Positions 52,521 through 64,000 of a stretch of DNA of 64,000 bases are shown here, piece by piece. This DNA comes from Streptomyces malaysiensis subsp. samsunensis. GTDB lineage: Bacteria > Actinomycetota > Actinomycetes > Streptomycetales > Streptomycetaceae. Each line of letters begins with the position of its first letter. Within the stretch, counting starts at the first letter, position 1. Position numbers and translations under genes: made by a program. The stretch lies in the NCBI RefSeq assembly GCF_024519315.1, contig NZ_JANIIC010000007.1, positions 62,001 to 126,000 on the forward strand, written 5' to 3'. The notes beneath the pieces are model-generated. The model was not told where the DNA came from and made no database searches. It saw only the letters and a list, made by a program, of their open reading frames with translations.

Positions 52521-52545
52521 GGGGCAGGGGCTCCGCCCCTGCCCC
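52521..52545 (+). terminator. Hairpin after alpha-amylase
   Basis: Perfect 11-bp stem GGGGCAGGGGC / GCCCCTGCCCC with loop TCC, 25 bp after the amylase stop codon. A T-run is absent. Its sequence also resembles the core of family 1 repeats. Confidence 0.7.
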
Positions 52546-53160
52546 GGGCCCTGCCCCTGCCCCTGCCCCTGCCCCGGGCCCGGGGTCTGGGCTTGGGGTC
52601 TGGGCTTGGGGCAGGGGTCGGGCTTGGCCCGGGGTTCGGCTTGGGCCGGGGTTCGGGCTTGGCCCGGGGCTCGGCTTGGGCCTGGGGTTCGGCTTGGGCC
52701 CGGGGTCGGGTTTGGGTTCGAGGTTCGGGCTTGGGCTCGGGGCCCGGGGTCCGGGGTTCCGCTTGGGCCTGGGGCCCCGCTTGGGTCTGGGCTTGGGCCT
52801 GGGGGTCGGGCTTGGCCCGGGGGGCGGCTTGGACCGGGGGTTCGGGGTCCGGGGTTCGGCTTGGGCTCGGGGTTCGGGCTTGGGCCCTTCGGGTTTGGGC
52901 TCGGGGTTCGGGCTTCTGCTTGGGCTCGGGGTCCGAGCTTGGGTCCGGGGTTCCGTCCCTGGCCTGGGCTCAGCCCGTGCCCTGTGCCCTGTGCCCGGGG
53001 CACAGGTACGGCCCCGGGCCTCGGGCTCCGGCTGCCTGGCCGTCGCCTTGGGCATGGGACACCGCACCAGGCCCCGGGACCCGCCCCTGCCCCGGCATCG
53101 AATCCCCTGCCCGGCCATCGAATCGCCCCCCGGCATCCTCCCCGCACCCCGGGCGGGGGC
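52546..53160. repeat. Degenerate GGGCTTGGG-type repeat tract
   Basis: From about 52560 to 52970 the sequence is a run of imperfect units of roughly 20-22 bp such as GGGGTTCGGGCTTGGGC, strongly G/T-skewed on the plus strand. Every frame gives Gly/Leu/Ala-rich (plus) or Pro/Arg/Ser-rich (minus) periodic peptides with no family match. From 52970 on it becomes ordinary GC-rich DNA up to the pullulanase ribosome site. No CTTGCAG box is visible here. Confidence 0.8.
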
Positions 53161-53205
53161 GGGGAGCCCACACCCACACCACAACCTCAAGGAGCCACCA
53201 GCCCC

Positions 53206-55887
<2,682 letters not shown>

Positions 55888-56484
55888 GCAGTCGGGCGGA
55901 GGCCGGTCGTGCCCGAAGGGGCGCGGGGCTGTGTCGATGTGCGGCTCCGCCGCGTGGGCGCGACCGGCCACGACGGCGCCGCAGACGCTCGACAGCAGGT
56001 CGGGGCAGCCCGGTGGACCGCTTGCAGGGTGTCCGGCGGCTCTTCCCCTCCCCGCCCCTTCCCGAAACTGGGGCTCCGCCCCAGACCCCGCGTCCAGGGG
56101 CGGAGCCCCTGGTGACGGGAGGGGAAGCCCCGCCGGTCCCGCCGCCCCAGCGTGTTAGGGGGTGTTTCGGGACTTGGCCTGGACCCCGGGGTCCAGGGGC
56201 GGAGCCCTGCCGCGCGGCGGAGCCGCATGTCGATGCTGTGGGAAGGGGCGGGGAGGGGAAAGTCTCGTCGGCCCTGCCGTCCCGGCCGCTGGCCCCAGCC
56301 GCCGGGGCCCGTTGTCTTGGCGTGTCAGCGTGTGTCGGCCGCTGGCCCTGTTGGTCAGGTCCTGCCGTTCTGGCGTGCCGGCGTGCTGGGGGTGTCCGGG
56401 GCCCGGCCTCGGACCTCGGGGTTCAGGGGCGGAGCCCCTGGTATCGGGAAGGGGCGGGGAGGGGAAAAACCCACCCGGCACCCC
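55888..56484. repeat. Gap with family 2 copy D and three family 1 copies
   Basis: Family 2 copy D (55911-56030) starts 24 nt after the pullulanase stop, with GGGGCGCGGGGCTGTGTCGATG in the same relative orientation as copies A and C; its first hairpin arm is eroded. Family 1 blocks follow at 56037-56115, 56185-56265 and 56420-56475, with a GCCGCATGTCGATGCTGTG fragment of family 2 at 56223. No gene is supported here. Confidence 0.8.
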
Positions 56485-58425
56485 CTAGCGCAGGGGGCCC
56501 AGCCGATCGCCGTTCACCAGCCGGGCCCTGAGGTCGGCGCGAGCGCCCGCCTTGGCGGGCAGGGTCAGGCCGCGCCCGTAGGAGCGGCCCCGGACCCCAC
56601 CCGTGGCGACGATCCCGGTGACCTGGCGGCTTCCGGCGGCCAGTAGGTACCAGTGGCCGGATCGCGCCTTCCACAGCACCCCCGCCAGCACCCGCGGCTC
56701 GCGCGGACCGCAGGCGGGGGAGTTGTCGGCGCCGGCGGCGACCGCGCCCGACGCGCCCCGGCGGGTGTCCCACGGCTGGAACTGGGCGAGCACCTTGCTG
56801 CCCGTGCCCCGCCAGGTGTCGGCCCGGGTGCACAGCCACGCCGCGTGGCCGCCCGCCTCCGGCAGGGCCTGGGCGGCGAACCGCCAGGCGTTGACCGAGC
56901 GCACCCCGCGCGTCCGCATCATCGCCAGCCGGCACCCGGTCCTGGCCCAGCTCGCACGGGCCGCCCGCCCCGCCACATCGCGCACACCGGCGCCGGGGGC
57001 GCCGTAGGTGAGCCGGGCCGGGGCCAGTTCGCCCAGGTCGGCCACGAGCCGTGAGCCGAACTGAAGCGCGGGCCAGCCACGGCAGGGCCGCAGCCGCGGA
57101 ACGGTGCGCACCGGGTCGGTCACCCCGTCCCCGGAGCGGTGCAGCGGACGCGGCGCCACACCCGGGCGCAGCAGATCCCGCACCCAGGCGTGGCGCACCC
57201 AAGGGGCGGTCAGATAGCGGACGTTGCCGTCGGTGCGGCTGAGGACCAGCGCGGTCGAGGTGGCCGCGTCGGCGGAGTCCAGCCGGGCGAAGTCCAGCGC
57301 GACCGCGCCGCCCTCGCCCGTCTCCGCGTACCGCGCCACCCGCAGCCCGTCGTACAGCAGCACCACCGACGCCTGGTCCACTTCGCCCGCGAACAGCAGC
57401 TGCGGCGGGCCCGAAGGCGGCCCGGACTGTGTGCCCAGGGTGGCCGACACCCGCACCGAACGGCCCGGCCGCGCCCAGACGGCCAGCGCGCGGCGCAGCA
57501 GCTCGGTGTCCCGGACGCGGTCGCCGCGCGCGGGCCAGGAGGAGAAGTCGGCGCGGGAGGCGGTGCGCCAGGCGTCGGGCGTGGCCCGCGTCAACCGGTC
57601 GGGATCCAGGGCCCGTTCGGAGGACGGATTGCGGGCGTACGAGGGCGCGGCGGCGCTGGTCGGCCCCCAGCCCTCGCCCGGCATCCCGAGCAGCGTCCCG
57701 CACACCACCAGCGCCACCACGGCCACCAGCACCGCCCGCAGATGCTGACGGCGGCGCATCAGATCGGTGGGCCGCGCCTGGAGCGAACACGGGTCGAACT
57801 CGGCGGACTCCAGCAGCGATCCGTCCCGGCTGCCCGCCGGATCGGGCACCGACTCCGCCTCCTCCAGCGCGGCCCGCGCGTCGGTGACCCCCGCCGTGCG
57901 CAGCAGGGTGCGCGTCTCATGCTCGCCGAGCTGCTCCAGCTCCAGCAGGACGTACGCGGCGCGGCCGGGTCCGGACAGCTCCGACAGCGCCTTCTCCAGG
58001 GCGAGTTCATCGGCCCCGCCGGAGCGCGGGAACAGCCGCAGCCCGAACACCTGCGGCAGCGCCGGGGGCCGCTGCCACCAGCGTCGCGGCCGGGCGGCGC
58101 GCAGCGCCAGCCGCAGCACCCGCAGCCGCACATAGGCGTAGCCGGAGTCGGCGGCCGGGCCCTTCGTCCCGCGCTGCCAGGGCAGTTCGACCTCGGGGTG
58201 CTGGTCCGGGCCGGTGCCGTAACCCCGGTTGCGGGGCAGCGCGCGCTGGGCGAGGGCATGCGCCGCGAGCACCCGGCGGGTGCGGCCGATGCCCGGCGGC
58301 AGGATGAGATACGCGAGCCGCACCAGCCGCGGGTAGTGCTCGACGAGGGCGGCCTCGGCCTGCTCGACGTCGATCAGGCCGGTGGTTTCGTCGTCGGGGG
58401 CGACTGTCGCCTGGTGCTGGTCCAC
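56485..58425 (-). CDS. Hypothetical protein: sigma-like N-terminus, one TM helix, extracytoplasmic domain
   Basis: A 646-residue protein. The N-terminal 200 residues look like a degenerate sigma-70 factor: VEHYPRLVRLAYLILPP resembles region 2, and LSGPGRAAYVLLELEQLGEHETRTLL with AGVTDARAALEEAE resembles region 4 of ECF factors. A single helix (AVLVAVVALVVCGTLLGM, about 230-247) follows. The 390-residue remainder would be outside the cell, with a few Cys and an Arg/Ala/Trp-rich sequence I do not recognise. The GTG start has no clear ribosome site. I recall similar uncharacterised proteins in other Streptomyces. Whether it binds DNA or polymerase is unknown. Confidence 0.75.
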   Translation of the reverse strand: MDQHQATVAPDDETTGLIDVEQAEAALVEHYPRLVRLAYLILPPGIGRTRRVLAAHALAQRALPRNRGYGTGPDQHPEVELPWQRGTKGPAADSGYAYVRLRVLRLALRAARPRRWWQRPPALPQVFGLRLFPRSGGADELALEKALSELSGPGRAAYVLLELEQLGEHETRTLLRTAGVTDARAALEEAESVPDPAGSRDGSLLESAEFDPCSLQARPTDLMRRRQHLRAVLVAVVALVVCGTLLGMPGEGWGPTSAAAPSYARNPSSERALDPDRLTRATPDAWRTASRADFSSWPARGDRVRDTELLRRALAVWARPGRSVRVSATLGTQSGPPSGPPQLLFAGEVDQASVVLLYDGLRVARYAETGEGGAVALDFARLDSADAATSTALVLSRTDGNVRYLTAPWVRHAWVRDLLRPGVAPRPLHRSGDGVTDPVRTVPRLRPCRGWPALQFGSRLVADLGELAPARLTYGAPGAGVRDVAGRAARASWARTGCRLAMMRTRGVRSVNAWRFAAQALPEAGGHAAWLCTRADTWRGTGSKVLAQFQPWDTRRGASGAVAAGADNSPACGPREPRVLAGVLWKARSGHWYLLAAGSRQVTGIVATGGVRGRSYGRGLTLPAKAGARADLRARLVNGDRLGPLR

Positions 58426-59150
58426 GTGTCGTGAACGAGTGGTGGGCGGGGTTGGTCACCTACGGGGCGTCCGGCGGGCCTTGACGCCTGCGGCGGGCTG
58501 CTCCCCTCCCCGCCCCTTCCCACAACTGGGGCTCTGCCCCAGACCCCGGGGCTCCGCCCCAGGCCCCGCTCCGGGGCTCTGCCCTAGGCCCCGCTCCGGG
58601 GCTCTGCCTCAGGCCCCGCTCCGGGGCTCCGCCCTAGGCCCCGCTCCGGGGCTCTGCCCTAGGCCCCGCTCCGGGGCTCCGCCCTAGGCCCCGCTCCGGG
58701 GCTCTGCCTCAGGCCCCGCTCCGGGGCTCCGCCCCAGTCCCCGGGGGGCCATGGGCGCAGGCCCTGCCCCGCGGTGGAGCCCCCGCCCCCCGGCGGAGCC
58801 GCATGTCGACGCTTTGACCCCGGGCATCGTCGAGCCGGCCGGCGTCGCCGTGAACACCCGCACTGGCAGGCTGATCGCGGGCGGCGCGCCGGTGCGAGGG
58901 AAGGCCGGGCGGGCGCCCGCGCGCGTCCAGCCCCTCCGGCGATTGAGGAGCGGGGGCTGGGGCGGAGCCCCAGTTGTGGGAAGGGGCGGGGAGGGGAGCA
59001 GCCCGCCGCAGGCGTACGCCTACCGCCGGATACCCCCTGCGCCCCCTGAGCCGCCGGACACCCCCTGCGCCCCCTGAGCCGCCGGACACCCCCTGCGCCC
59101 ACTGAGCCGCCGGCCCCCCTGCGCCCCACCCCGCCCCCGACGCCAACCCG
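58426..59150. repeat. Gap with 25-bp and 28-bp tandem arrays and family 1 copies
   Basis: Family 1 copy at 58488-58560. Then about eight copies of a 25-bp unit (core CCCCGCTCCGGGGCTCTGCC, alternating CTAGG/TCAGG ends) to about 58745. Next come a family 2 fragment at 58790-58815, another family 1 copy at 58930-59013, and three and a half copies of a 28-bp unit (CCCCCTGCGCCCCCTGAGCC core) at about 59030-59130, just before the GH89 stop codon. No coding frame is supported. Confidence 0.85.
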
Positions 59151-62100
59151 CTACGGCGTACCGGTCTTCCAGCCGCTGAACTCGACCGTCCCCCGGGCCC
59201 CCGTGCCGCCGTTCGCCGCGCTCATGAAGATCCCGGCGTCCTGGGACGCCGCCGCGCCCGGCGCCGTCACGGTGGCCACCTTCCGCCAGGTCGCGCCGTC
59301 GTCGGTGGACAGCTCGCCGGTGTAGGAGGTGGCGGCGGTGCGGGTCAGCCGCAGCAGCACGGGCGCCTTGACACCGGTGATCCGCTGGTAGGTGTCCAGC
59401 GTGCCGTCACCGCCCGAGTCGTACGACAGGACGACACCGTTGGCCGGGGTCACGGAGAGGTTCACGAAGCCGGGGGAGCCCGCCGTGGCGAGGTCGTCGC
59501 GGACGATGATCCCGGCCCGCGCCCACGGCCCGGTGGCCGCCTGGGCGTCCACCTTCACGGTCATGGCCGTGCCCACCGTAAGGACGCCATCGCGGTAGAC
59601 GGAGCCGAATTCGGCGGTGCCCTTCCACAGGTCCTGGCCCGCGCCGTCGATCGCGAACCGCTCGTCCAGCTGCCCGAAGACCGCACCGCTGTTGGTGACC
59701 GTCCGCATCCCCTCCGGCAGCGGTCCGGCGATCCACAGCGTCCCGGTGCGCACCGCCCGCACCCGGTCCTCGCCCCGTGGCCCGTAGCTGACGCCCAGCT
59801 CGTACGGCAGCGGCTTCAGGGGGTGCTCCAGGGGGTCGCCGGGCGCGGTCGCGCGCCAGCGGACCTCGCCCGTGCCGCCCGCCGGGACGCCGGGCAGCCG
59901 GGTCGGCCCGTCCGGGGCCGGGTCAAGACCGGTCACGGCGAGGTCGAAGTCGACGCGGCCGGTGGGGCGCAGCCCGTTGACGTTGCGCAGCGCGGCGGTG
60001 AGGGACGCGGAGCCGCCGGGCGGCATGGTGGCGGGCTCGGCGGTGACGGTCAGCGTGCCCTGGTACGGGGCCCTGGCCAGCGCCTCGTACACCCGCTGGG
60101 CGGTGCGGTGGGCGTCCGCCGTCGGCCGCACCGGATAGCTCTTGCGCTCCCGTGTCCACGGCTCCTCGACGGCGTACCAGTCGAAGGAGCGCGGCGCCCG
60201 GTCCTCCGCCAGCGCGTCCTCCAACTCGTCCAGATAGGACTGCCACTGGGGGAGGTGGAAGTCGGCGATGAGGCCGCTCCAGTCGCGGTTGGCGTAGTTG
60301 GCCAGCTTGCCGCCGTCCGCCGTGGCGCGGTCCGCCCAGGTGGTGACGAGGGTGCGCGCGGCCCGCTCCAACTGGGCCGACTCCTGCTCGCCGGACGCCA
60401 TCCGCTTGGCGTCCTCGAGCCACGGGCCCAGCAGGAACCGCCGGTGGGCGCCGGTCATGTCGTCGCTGAGCCGCATCAGCTTGAGCCACAGCCGGGACAG
60501 CGTCCGGAAGGCGTCGCGGTCCTTGCGTTCGTAGGCGTCCTGGAGCTGCGGGATCAGCTGCCAGGAGCGGTTGGCGAGCGCCTGCCGCGCGATATCGGTG
60601 AGGTCGTGGCGGTAGGCGTCGCTGTCGCGCAGCCCGGCGCGCACGCCCAGCAGCGCCGCGAAGGCCGCGTCGAAGCCGGCCGGGTCGAAGGCGGGGGTGT
60701 GGGTCGCGTAGTTGGTGCCCGAACGCGCGGTCAGGGAGGGGCGGGAGGCGAAGACCGAGTCATGCGGGCGGCCGTCCTTGCTGCTGATCTCGTACGCGGT
60801 GTCGCGCAGCGCGGCGAACGCCTCCCGGGCCCCGGTGTCCCGTCCGCCGTAGCGCACATCGGCGTAGGAGCGGAACCACTCGGCCCGGTCCACCGCTTCC
60901 TCGCGCCACGCCAACTCGCTGAACAGCTCGAACGCGGCCGGGTCCCGCTCGACCGCCTCCGGCATATAGGCCGTGCCGACCAGCTTGCTGCCGGGTTTGT
61001 CGCGCCAGACCGTGAACCGCCGGGCCCACATATGGGTCTTGGCGCCGATGGTGGTGCGGCCGCCGAAGTTGGGGATGGTGCCGAACGCGTACGGCACCGA
61101 ACCCCAGTCCTTCTCCCGGTCGGTGACGGTGTCCAGATCCGAGAGGCCGTCCACGATGAGCATCCGGTCGTGGTCCACGGCGTTCAGCAGATCGCGGCGG
61201 GGGTTCTCCTGCCAGCCGAGGATCACCCAGGTGGCGCCGGGGCGGGCGGTCCGGAGCGAGGTCTCCACGGCGCGGGCGGCTTCCGGCACGGGGACGTCGC
61301 CGGGGTTGCCGCCCTCGTGCAGCAGATCCATCTTGAACAGCTCGGCCTCGCCGAAGAGTTCGCGCTGGTGGCGGTAGAAGGCGGCGGCCACCTCGCGGAA
61401 CACCTCGGTGCGGGGATCGAGCCAGTCGGGCCGCCTGAGCCCGTTCCAGTCGCCCTGCGGAACCGTACGGGCCCCCGGGTTGCGGTCGGCGAAACCGTCC
61501 GGAACGGTGCCGAAGTAGCCGGGGAACACCGGCCGCATGCCCAGCTCCCGCAGCCGGCCGGCGATCCGCCGCCCCAGCTCCGTGCGCTTGGCCAGCAGTG
61601 CGGTGGACACCGGGCCGCCGTATCCGCTCATGTTCTGGAGCAGCCACCACGGCTGGTGGGAGGGGGCGGGGAGCCAGGCGCGCGCCTCGGCCTCCGTATA
61701 GCCGAAGTCCTGGAGCAGCCGGTGGTAGACGGCCTCCTGACCGGCGGTGACCAGCAGTTCGTTGCAGCCGTGCAGGGCCGCGACATCGATCAGATGCTCC
61801 CAGCGGTCCCAGTCGGCGAACGGCGCGGTGTAGCCGTCATGGGTGTCGTTGAACGCGAAGCGGTGCGGCAGCGCGGTCGAGTGTGTGACGCGCCGGGCGG
61901 GCGCGGGCAGCCTCTTCGGCAGGTTCAGCTGGTCGCCGGACCAGGTGAGCTGTGCGTGGCAGGTGTACTTGAGGTACCAGTGGACCCCGGTGAGCAGCAC
62001 CGCCGGGCTGGTGCCGGAGACCGTCGGCCGCCCCGTGGACCCGCCGATCTCGAACCGCTCCCGCTCGCCCCGCCGCTCCAGCGCCTCCAGCCGGAACTGA

Positions 62101-62285
62101 TCCGCGTGCTCCGGCAGCAGCCGCCGCAGGGCGGCGCGGGCGGGAGCGGTGTCGAAGACGGTCACGGCGACATCCTGTGCGTCATGCGGCTCGTCGGCCA
62201 TCACCGGTAACCGGCTCCCCAGCGTGGCCCCGGCCCCCAGTGCTCCGGCTGTTCCGATCAGCGTGCGTCTGCTCAGGTCGCTCAT
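59151..62285 (-). CDS. Secreted alpha-N-acetylglucosaminidase (GH89, NAGLU-like)
   Basis: A 1044-residue extracellular enzyme. Tat-type signal (DLSRRTLIG, then hydrophobic Ala/Gly); a NAGLU N-terminal domain; the TIM barrel with HRFAFNDTHDGYTAPFADW, MSGYGGPVS, WVILGWQENPRRDLL (acidic candidate) and FGTIPNFGGRTTIG; the helical NAGLU C-domain; a NEW3-like beta domain (TMPPGGSASLTAALRNVNG); and a C-terminal jelly-roll (WARAGIIVRDDL to VEFSGW). It should remove terminal alpha-linked GlcNAc from glycans. Leu26, in the signal peptide, is a TTA codon (62208-62210), so export of the enzyme should depend on bldA. No transporter is adjacent. Confidence 0.9.
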   Translation of the reverse strand: MSDLSRRTLIGTAGALGAGATLGSRLPVMADEPHDAQDVAVTVFDTAPARAALRRLLPEHADQFRLEALERRGERERFEIGGSTGRPTVSGTSPAVLLTGVHWYLKYTCHAQLTWSGDQLNLPKRLPAPARRVTHSTALPHRFAFNDTHDGYTAPFADWDRWEHLIDVAALHGCNELLVTAGQEAVYHRLLQDFGYTEAEARAWLPAPSHQPWWLLQNMSGYGGPVSTALLAKRTELGRRIAGRLRELGMRPVFPGYFGTVPDGFADRNPGARTVPQGDWNGLRRPDWLDPRTEVFREVAAAFYRHQRELFGEAELFKMDLLHEGGNPGDVPVPEAARAVETSLRTARPGATWVILGWQENPRRDLLNAVDHDRMLIVDGLSDLDTVTDREKDWGSVPYAFGTIPNFGGRTTIGAKTHMWARRFTVWRDKPGSKLVGTAYMPEAVERDPAAFELFSELAWREEAVDRAEWFRSYADVRYGGRDTGAREAFAALRDTAYEISSKDGRPHDSVFASRPSLTARSGTNYATHTPAFDPAGFDAAFAALLGVRAGLRDSDAYRHDLTDIARQALANRSWQLIPQLQDAYERKDRDAFRTLSRLWLKLMRLSDDMTGAHRRFLLGPWLEDAKRMASGEQESAQLERAARTLVTTWADRATADGGKLANYANRDWSGLIADFHLPQWQSYLDELEDALAEDRAPRSFDWYAVEEPWTRERKSYPVRPTADAHRTAQRVYEALARAPYQGTLTVTAEPATMPPGGSASLTAALRNVNGLRPTGRVDFDLAVTGLDPAPDGPTRLPGVPAGGTGEVRWRATAPGDPLEHPLKPLPYELGVSYGPRGEDRVRAVRTGTLWIAGPLPEGMRTVTNSGAVFGQLDERFAIDGAGQDLWKGTAEFGSVYRDGVLTVGTAMTVKVDAQAATGPWARAGIIVRDDLATAGSPGFVNLSVTPANGVVLSYDSGGDGTLDTYQRITGVKAPVLLRLTRTAATSYTGELSTDDGATWRKVATVTAPGAAASQDAGIFMSAANGGTGARGTVEFSGWKTGTP

Positions 62286-62410
62286 GCGCCCCCCAACGGA
62301 CAACGGCCAATGCCTCGTATGGAAAAGGCACTTAACCAGCGTTACCGGGTGGGAGCAATGGGGCGCACGGGAGGTCTCGGCCCACCTCCCGGCCGAAGGG
62401 CTTCGCCGGA

Positions 62411-63058
62411 TCAGCCCCGGTCGAGGTAGGCCAGCACCGCCAGCACCCGGCGGTTGTTGTCGTCCGACGGCGGCAGGCCCAGCTTGCCGAAGATATTGGA
62501 GGTGTGCTTGGCGACCGCCCGCTCGGTGACGAACAGCTGGGCCGCGATCGCCGTGTTCGACCGCCCCTCCGCCATCAGCTCCATCACCTCGAGCTCCCGT
62601 GGCGTCAGCCGCCCCATCGGCTGGTCCTGGGCGCGCCGGTCCAGCAGCTGCGAGATCACCTGCGGATCCATCGCCGTGCCCCCGGCGGCGACCCGGCGCA
62701 CCGCGTCGATGAACTGATCGGCGTCGAAGACCCGGTCCTTGAGCAGATACCCGATGCCGCCGCTGCCGTCCGCGAGCAGCTCCCGTGCGTACAGCTGCTC
62801 CACGTGCTGGGACAGCACCAGCACCGGCAGCCCCGGCCGGGCCCGCCGCGCCGCCAGCGCGCACTGCAACCCCTCGTCGCTGAACGACGGCGGCAGCCGC
62901 ACATCCACCACCGCCACATCCGGCTCCAGCTCCGCCAGCGCCTTGCTCAGCTCGGGCCCGCTCTCCACGGCGGCCACGACCTCGAAGTCGTACGCCTCCA
63001 GCATCCGGACCAGCCCGTCCCGCAACAGGAACAGATCCTCGGCGACCACAACACGCAC
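62411..63058 (-). CDS. NarL/LuxR-family response regulator
   Basis: A 215-residue two-component regulator. Receiver: VVVAEDLFLLRDGLVRML (acidic pocket), VAVVDVRLPP (phosphoacceptor Asp) and GYLLKDRVFD (Lys). C-terminal LuxR helix-turn-helix: LTPRELEVMELMAEGRSNTA, then LFVTERAVAKHTSNIFGKL. TTGGAG precedes the GTG start at 63058. No histidine kinase gene is visible in the window, so it is an orphan here. It is the gene immediately upstream of the GH89 gene on the same strand (125-bp gap) and may or may not control it. Confidence 0.92.
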   Translation of the reverse strand: MRVVVAEDLFLLRDGLVRMLEAYDFEVVAAVESGPELSKALAELEPDVAVVDVRLPPSFSDEGLQCALAARRARPGLPVLVLSQHVEQLYARELLADGSGGIGYLLKDRVFDADQFIDAVRRVAAGGTAMDPQVISQLLDRRAQDQPMGRLTPRELEVMELMAEGRSNTAIAAQLFVTERAVAKHTSNIFGKLGLPPSDDNNRRVLAVLAYLDRG

Positions 63059-63261
63059 GACGGCTCCAAGACTTCGTCGGGCCCCTGGGTGGGGGACGTG
63101 ACCGAATCCGACGAATGTACCGCTGTGCGGTGAGCGGGAGTGCCCGACGCCTGGCCCTGCGGGTTGGGCGCCCCGCGCGGGGAACCGTTCTGCCGGATTC
63201 CGCGTAATGTCCTCTTGACGTGCTGCTGCTGGCTGGTGGCGGGCGAACGAAGGGGGAGCCG

Positions 63262-64000
63262 GTGCTGGGTCGGATGCGGGTGATGGTGGGCGTGGCGGTG
63301 TCGCTTTCGGCGGCGTTGGTGGCGTGCGGGCCGGAGAAGGAGAAGGAGTGGACGGGGGCGGAGCCTTCGAAGGGGTCCGCGGCCGAGGCCGCGCGGTTCG
63401 CGCCGTTGGTGCGGCTGGCCAAGGGGGAGTCACTGTTGCCGATGGACGCGACGCGGTTCATCGGGCGGTCCGCGCTGCGCTTCGACCACGAGGGCTTCTG
63501 CCGTGACGAGGGGCCGGTGGCCGATCCGATCGACCCGCGGCGGTTGGGGAGTAAGGACAATTCCTACAAGCACGCGGAGGTGCAGCCGGGGAAGTCGTCG
63601 TCCAAGCCGGTGTCCTGCCCCGGACACGGGGATAAGTGGCACACCTCGACCGAGGCCGACGGCGGTTTCTATCTCGACCCGCCGAAGGAGGTGCGGAAGG
63701 GTGAGGGCACTGACGCGCCGGTCTACTGGGAGTACCACAACCACAAGACCGACCCGAAGCGCGCGGCGTACGTCTACTGGTTCTTCTACGCCTACAACAG
63801 CCTGACCCCGGGCAACCGGCACGAGGGCGACTGGGAGCGCGTCGCGGTCCAGCTGCGCGACGGCAAGCCGGAGGCGGTGACGTTCGCGAAGCATGGCAAA
63901 GATACGTGCGGCGTGAAGTGGTCGGAACTGGATCCGCAGGACGGGCATCCGACGGTGTACTCGGCGCGTGGTTCACACGGCTCCTATCCGACTGACAAAA
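63262..64000 (+). CDS. Vps62-like lipoprotein, N-terminal part
   Basis: At least 246 residues; the gene runs off the window. A short signal peptide with lipobox LVAC (Cys near residue 22) is followed by a charged linker. YVYWFFYAYNSLTPGNRHEG, GDWERVAVQL and YSARGSHGSYP then match the Vps62-type domain seen in fungal sorting proteins and bacterial surface proteins. The biochemical role of the domain is not known. GGGGAG precedes the GTG start at 63262. It is divergent from the response regulator gene. Confidence 0.75.
   Translation, partial: MLGRMRVMVGVAVSLSAALVACGPEKEKEWTGAEPSKGSAAEAARFAPLVRLAKGESLLPMDATRFIGRSALRFDHEGFCRDEGPVADPIDPRRLGSKDNSYKHAEVQPGKSSSKPVSCPGHGDKWHTSTEADGGFYLDPPKEVRKGEGTDAPVYWEYHNHKTDPKRAAYVYWFFYAYNSLTPGNRHEGDWERVAVQLRDGKPEAVTFAKHGKDTCGVKWSELDPQDGHPTVYSARGSHGSYPTDK

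Noticed and set aside
62286..63560. Extending the GH89 gene upstream to 63560 as one very long protein
   Set aside because: The extension runs antisense-frame through the response regulator, and a proper Tat signal peptide begins at 62285.

Overview
The window is very GC-rich, is packed with genes using ATG/GTG starts and 4-bp ATGA/GTGA stop-start overlaps, and carries typical Streptomyces families: BTAD/AfsR-type regulator, maltose regulon with CTTGCAG boxes, GlnE next to a GlnA2-type synthetase, F420-linked enzymes, and TTA-containing genes. It is a piece of a Streptomyces chromosome core. From memory, malR/malEFG, glnE, nadE, glnA2 and panB also lie near each other in S. coelicolor; I could not check this here.

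Layout. 1-4.3 kb: 5' end of a heme oxygenase gene behind an iron box, a methionine aminopeptidase, a small conserved protein, an MFS exporter, and a 27-bp tandem array growing out of the 3' end of an unknown gene. 4.5-8.9 kb: one operon of a cytoplasmic sialidase-like enzyme (with a TTA codon) plus a complete CUT1 sugar ABC importer. 8.9-15.1 kb: an F420-type NADP oxidoreductase, a small membrane protein, an M50 protease, a Uma2 protein and a 1154-residue BTAD/NB-ARC regulator. 15.2-17.0 kb: a DrrAB-like exporter. 17.3-25.5 kb: panB, a DHA2 exporter with its own TetR regulator and operator, an EEP hydrolase, a second MFS exporter, about 1.4 kb of non-coding repeats, and an alpha/beta hydrolase.

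25.5-37.1 kb: nadE, a multicopper oxidase with a CsoR-like site and a coupled small ORF in its leader, glnA2, glnE, a pair of paralogous membrane-anchored unknowns, and a DUF385-type protein. 37.3-38.0 kb: a 354-bp inverted-repeat element abutting an internally deleted MBL-hydrolase gene. 38.1-42.8 kb: an operon of a PLP enzyme, a YheO/DauR-like regulator and an APH(6)-like kinase, then a HAD phosphatase and a PAP2 membrane phosphatase.

43.3-55.9 kb is a maltodextrin island: malR and an alpha-glucosidase face malEFG across an operator array. A second LacI paralogue overlaps the end of malG, and a secreted alpha-amylase (with its own CTTGCAG boxes) and a secreted pullulanase follow. Extracellular starch breakdown, uptake and intracellular hydrolysis are therefore in one block. 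56.5-64 kb: an unknown protein with a sigma-factor-like N-terminus, a secreted GH89 alpha-N-acetylglucosaminidase (second TTA gene), a LuxR-type response regulator, and the start of a Vps62-like lipoprotein.

Two families of GC-rich dispersed repeats sit in most of the larger gaps. One of them lies about 30 nt downstream of three different stop codons in the same orientation, as a transcript 3'-end element would. Long ORFs opposite real genes and inside the repeat tracts are by-products of base composition and were not annotated.
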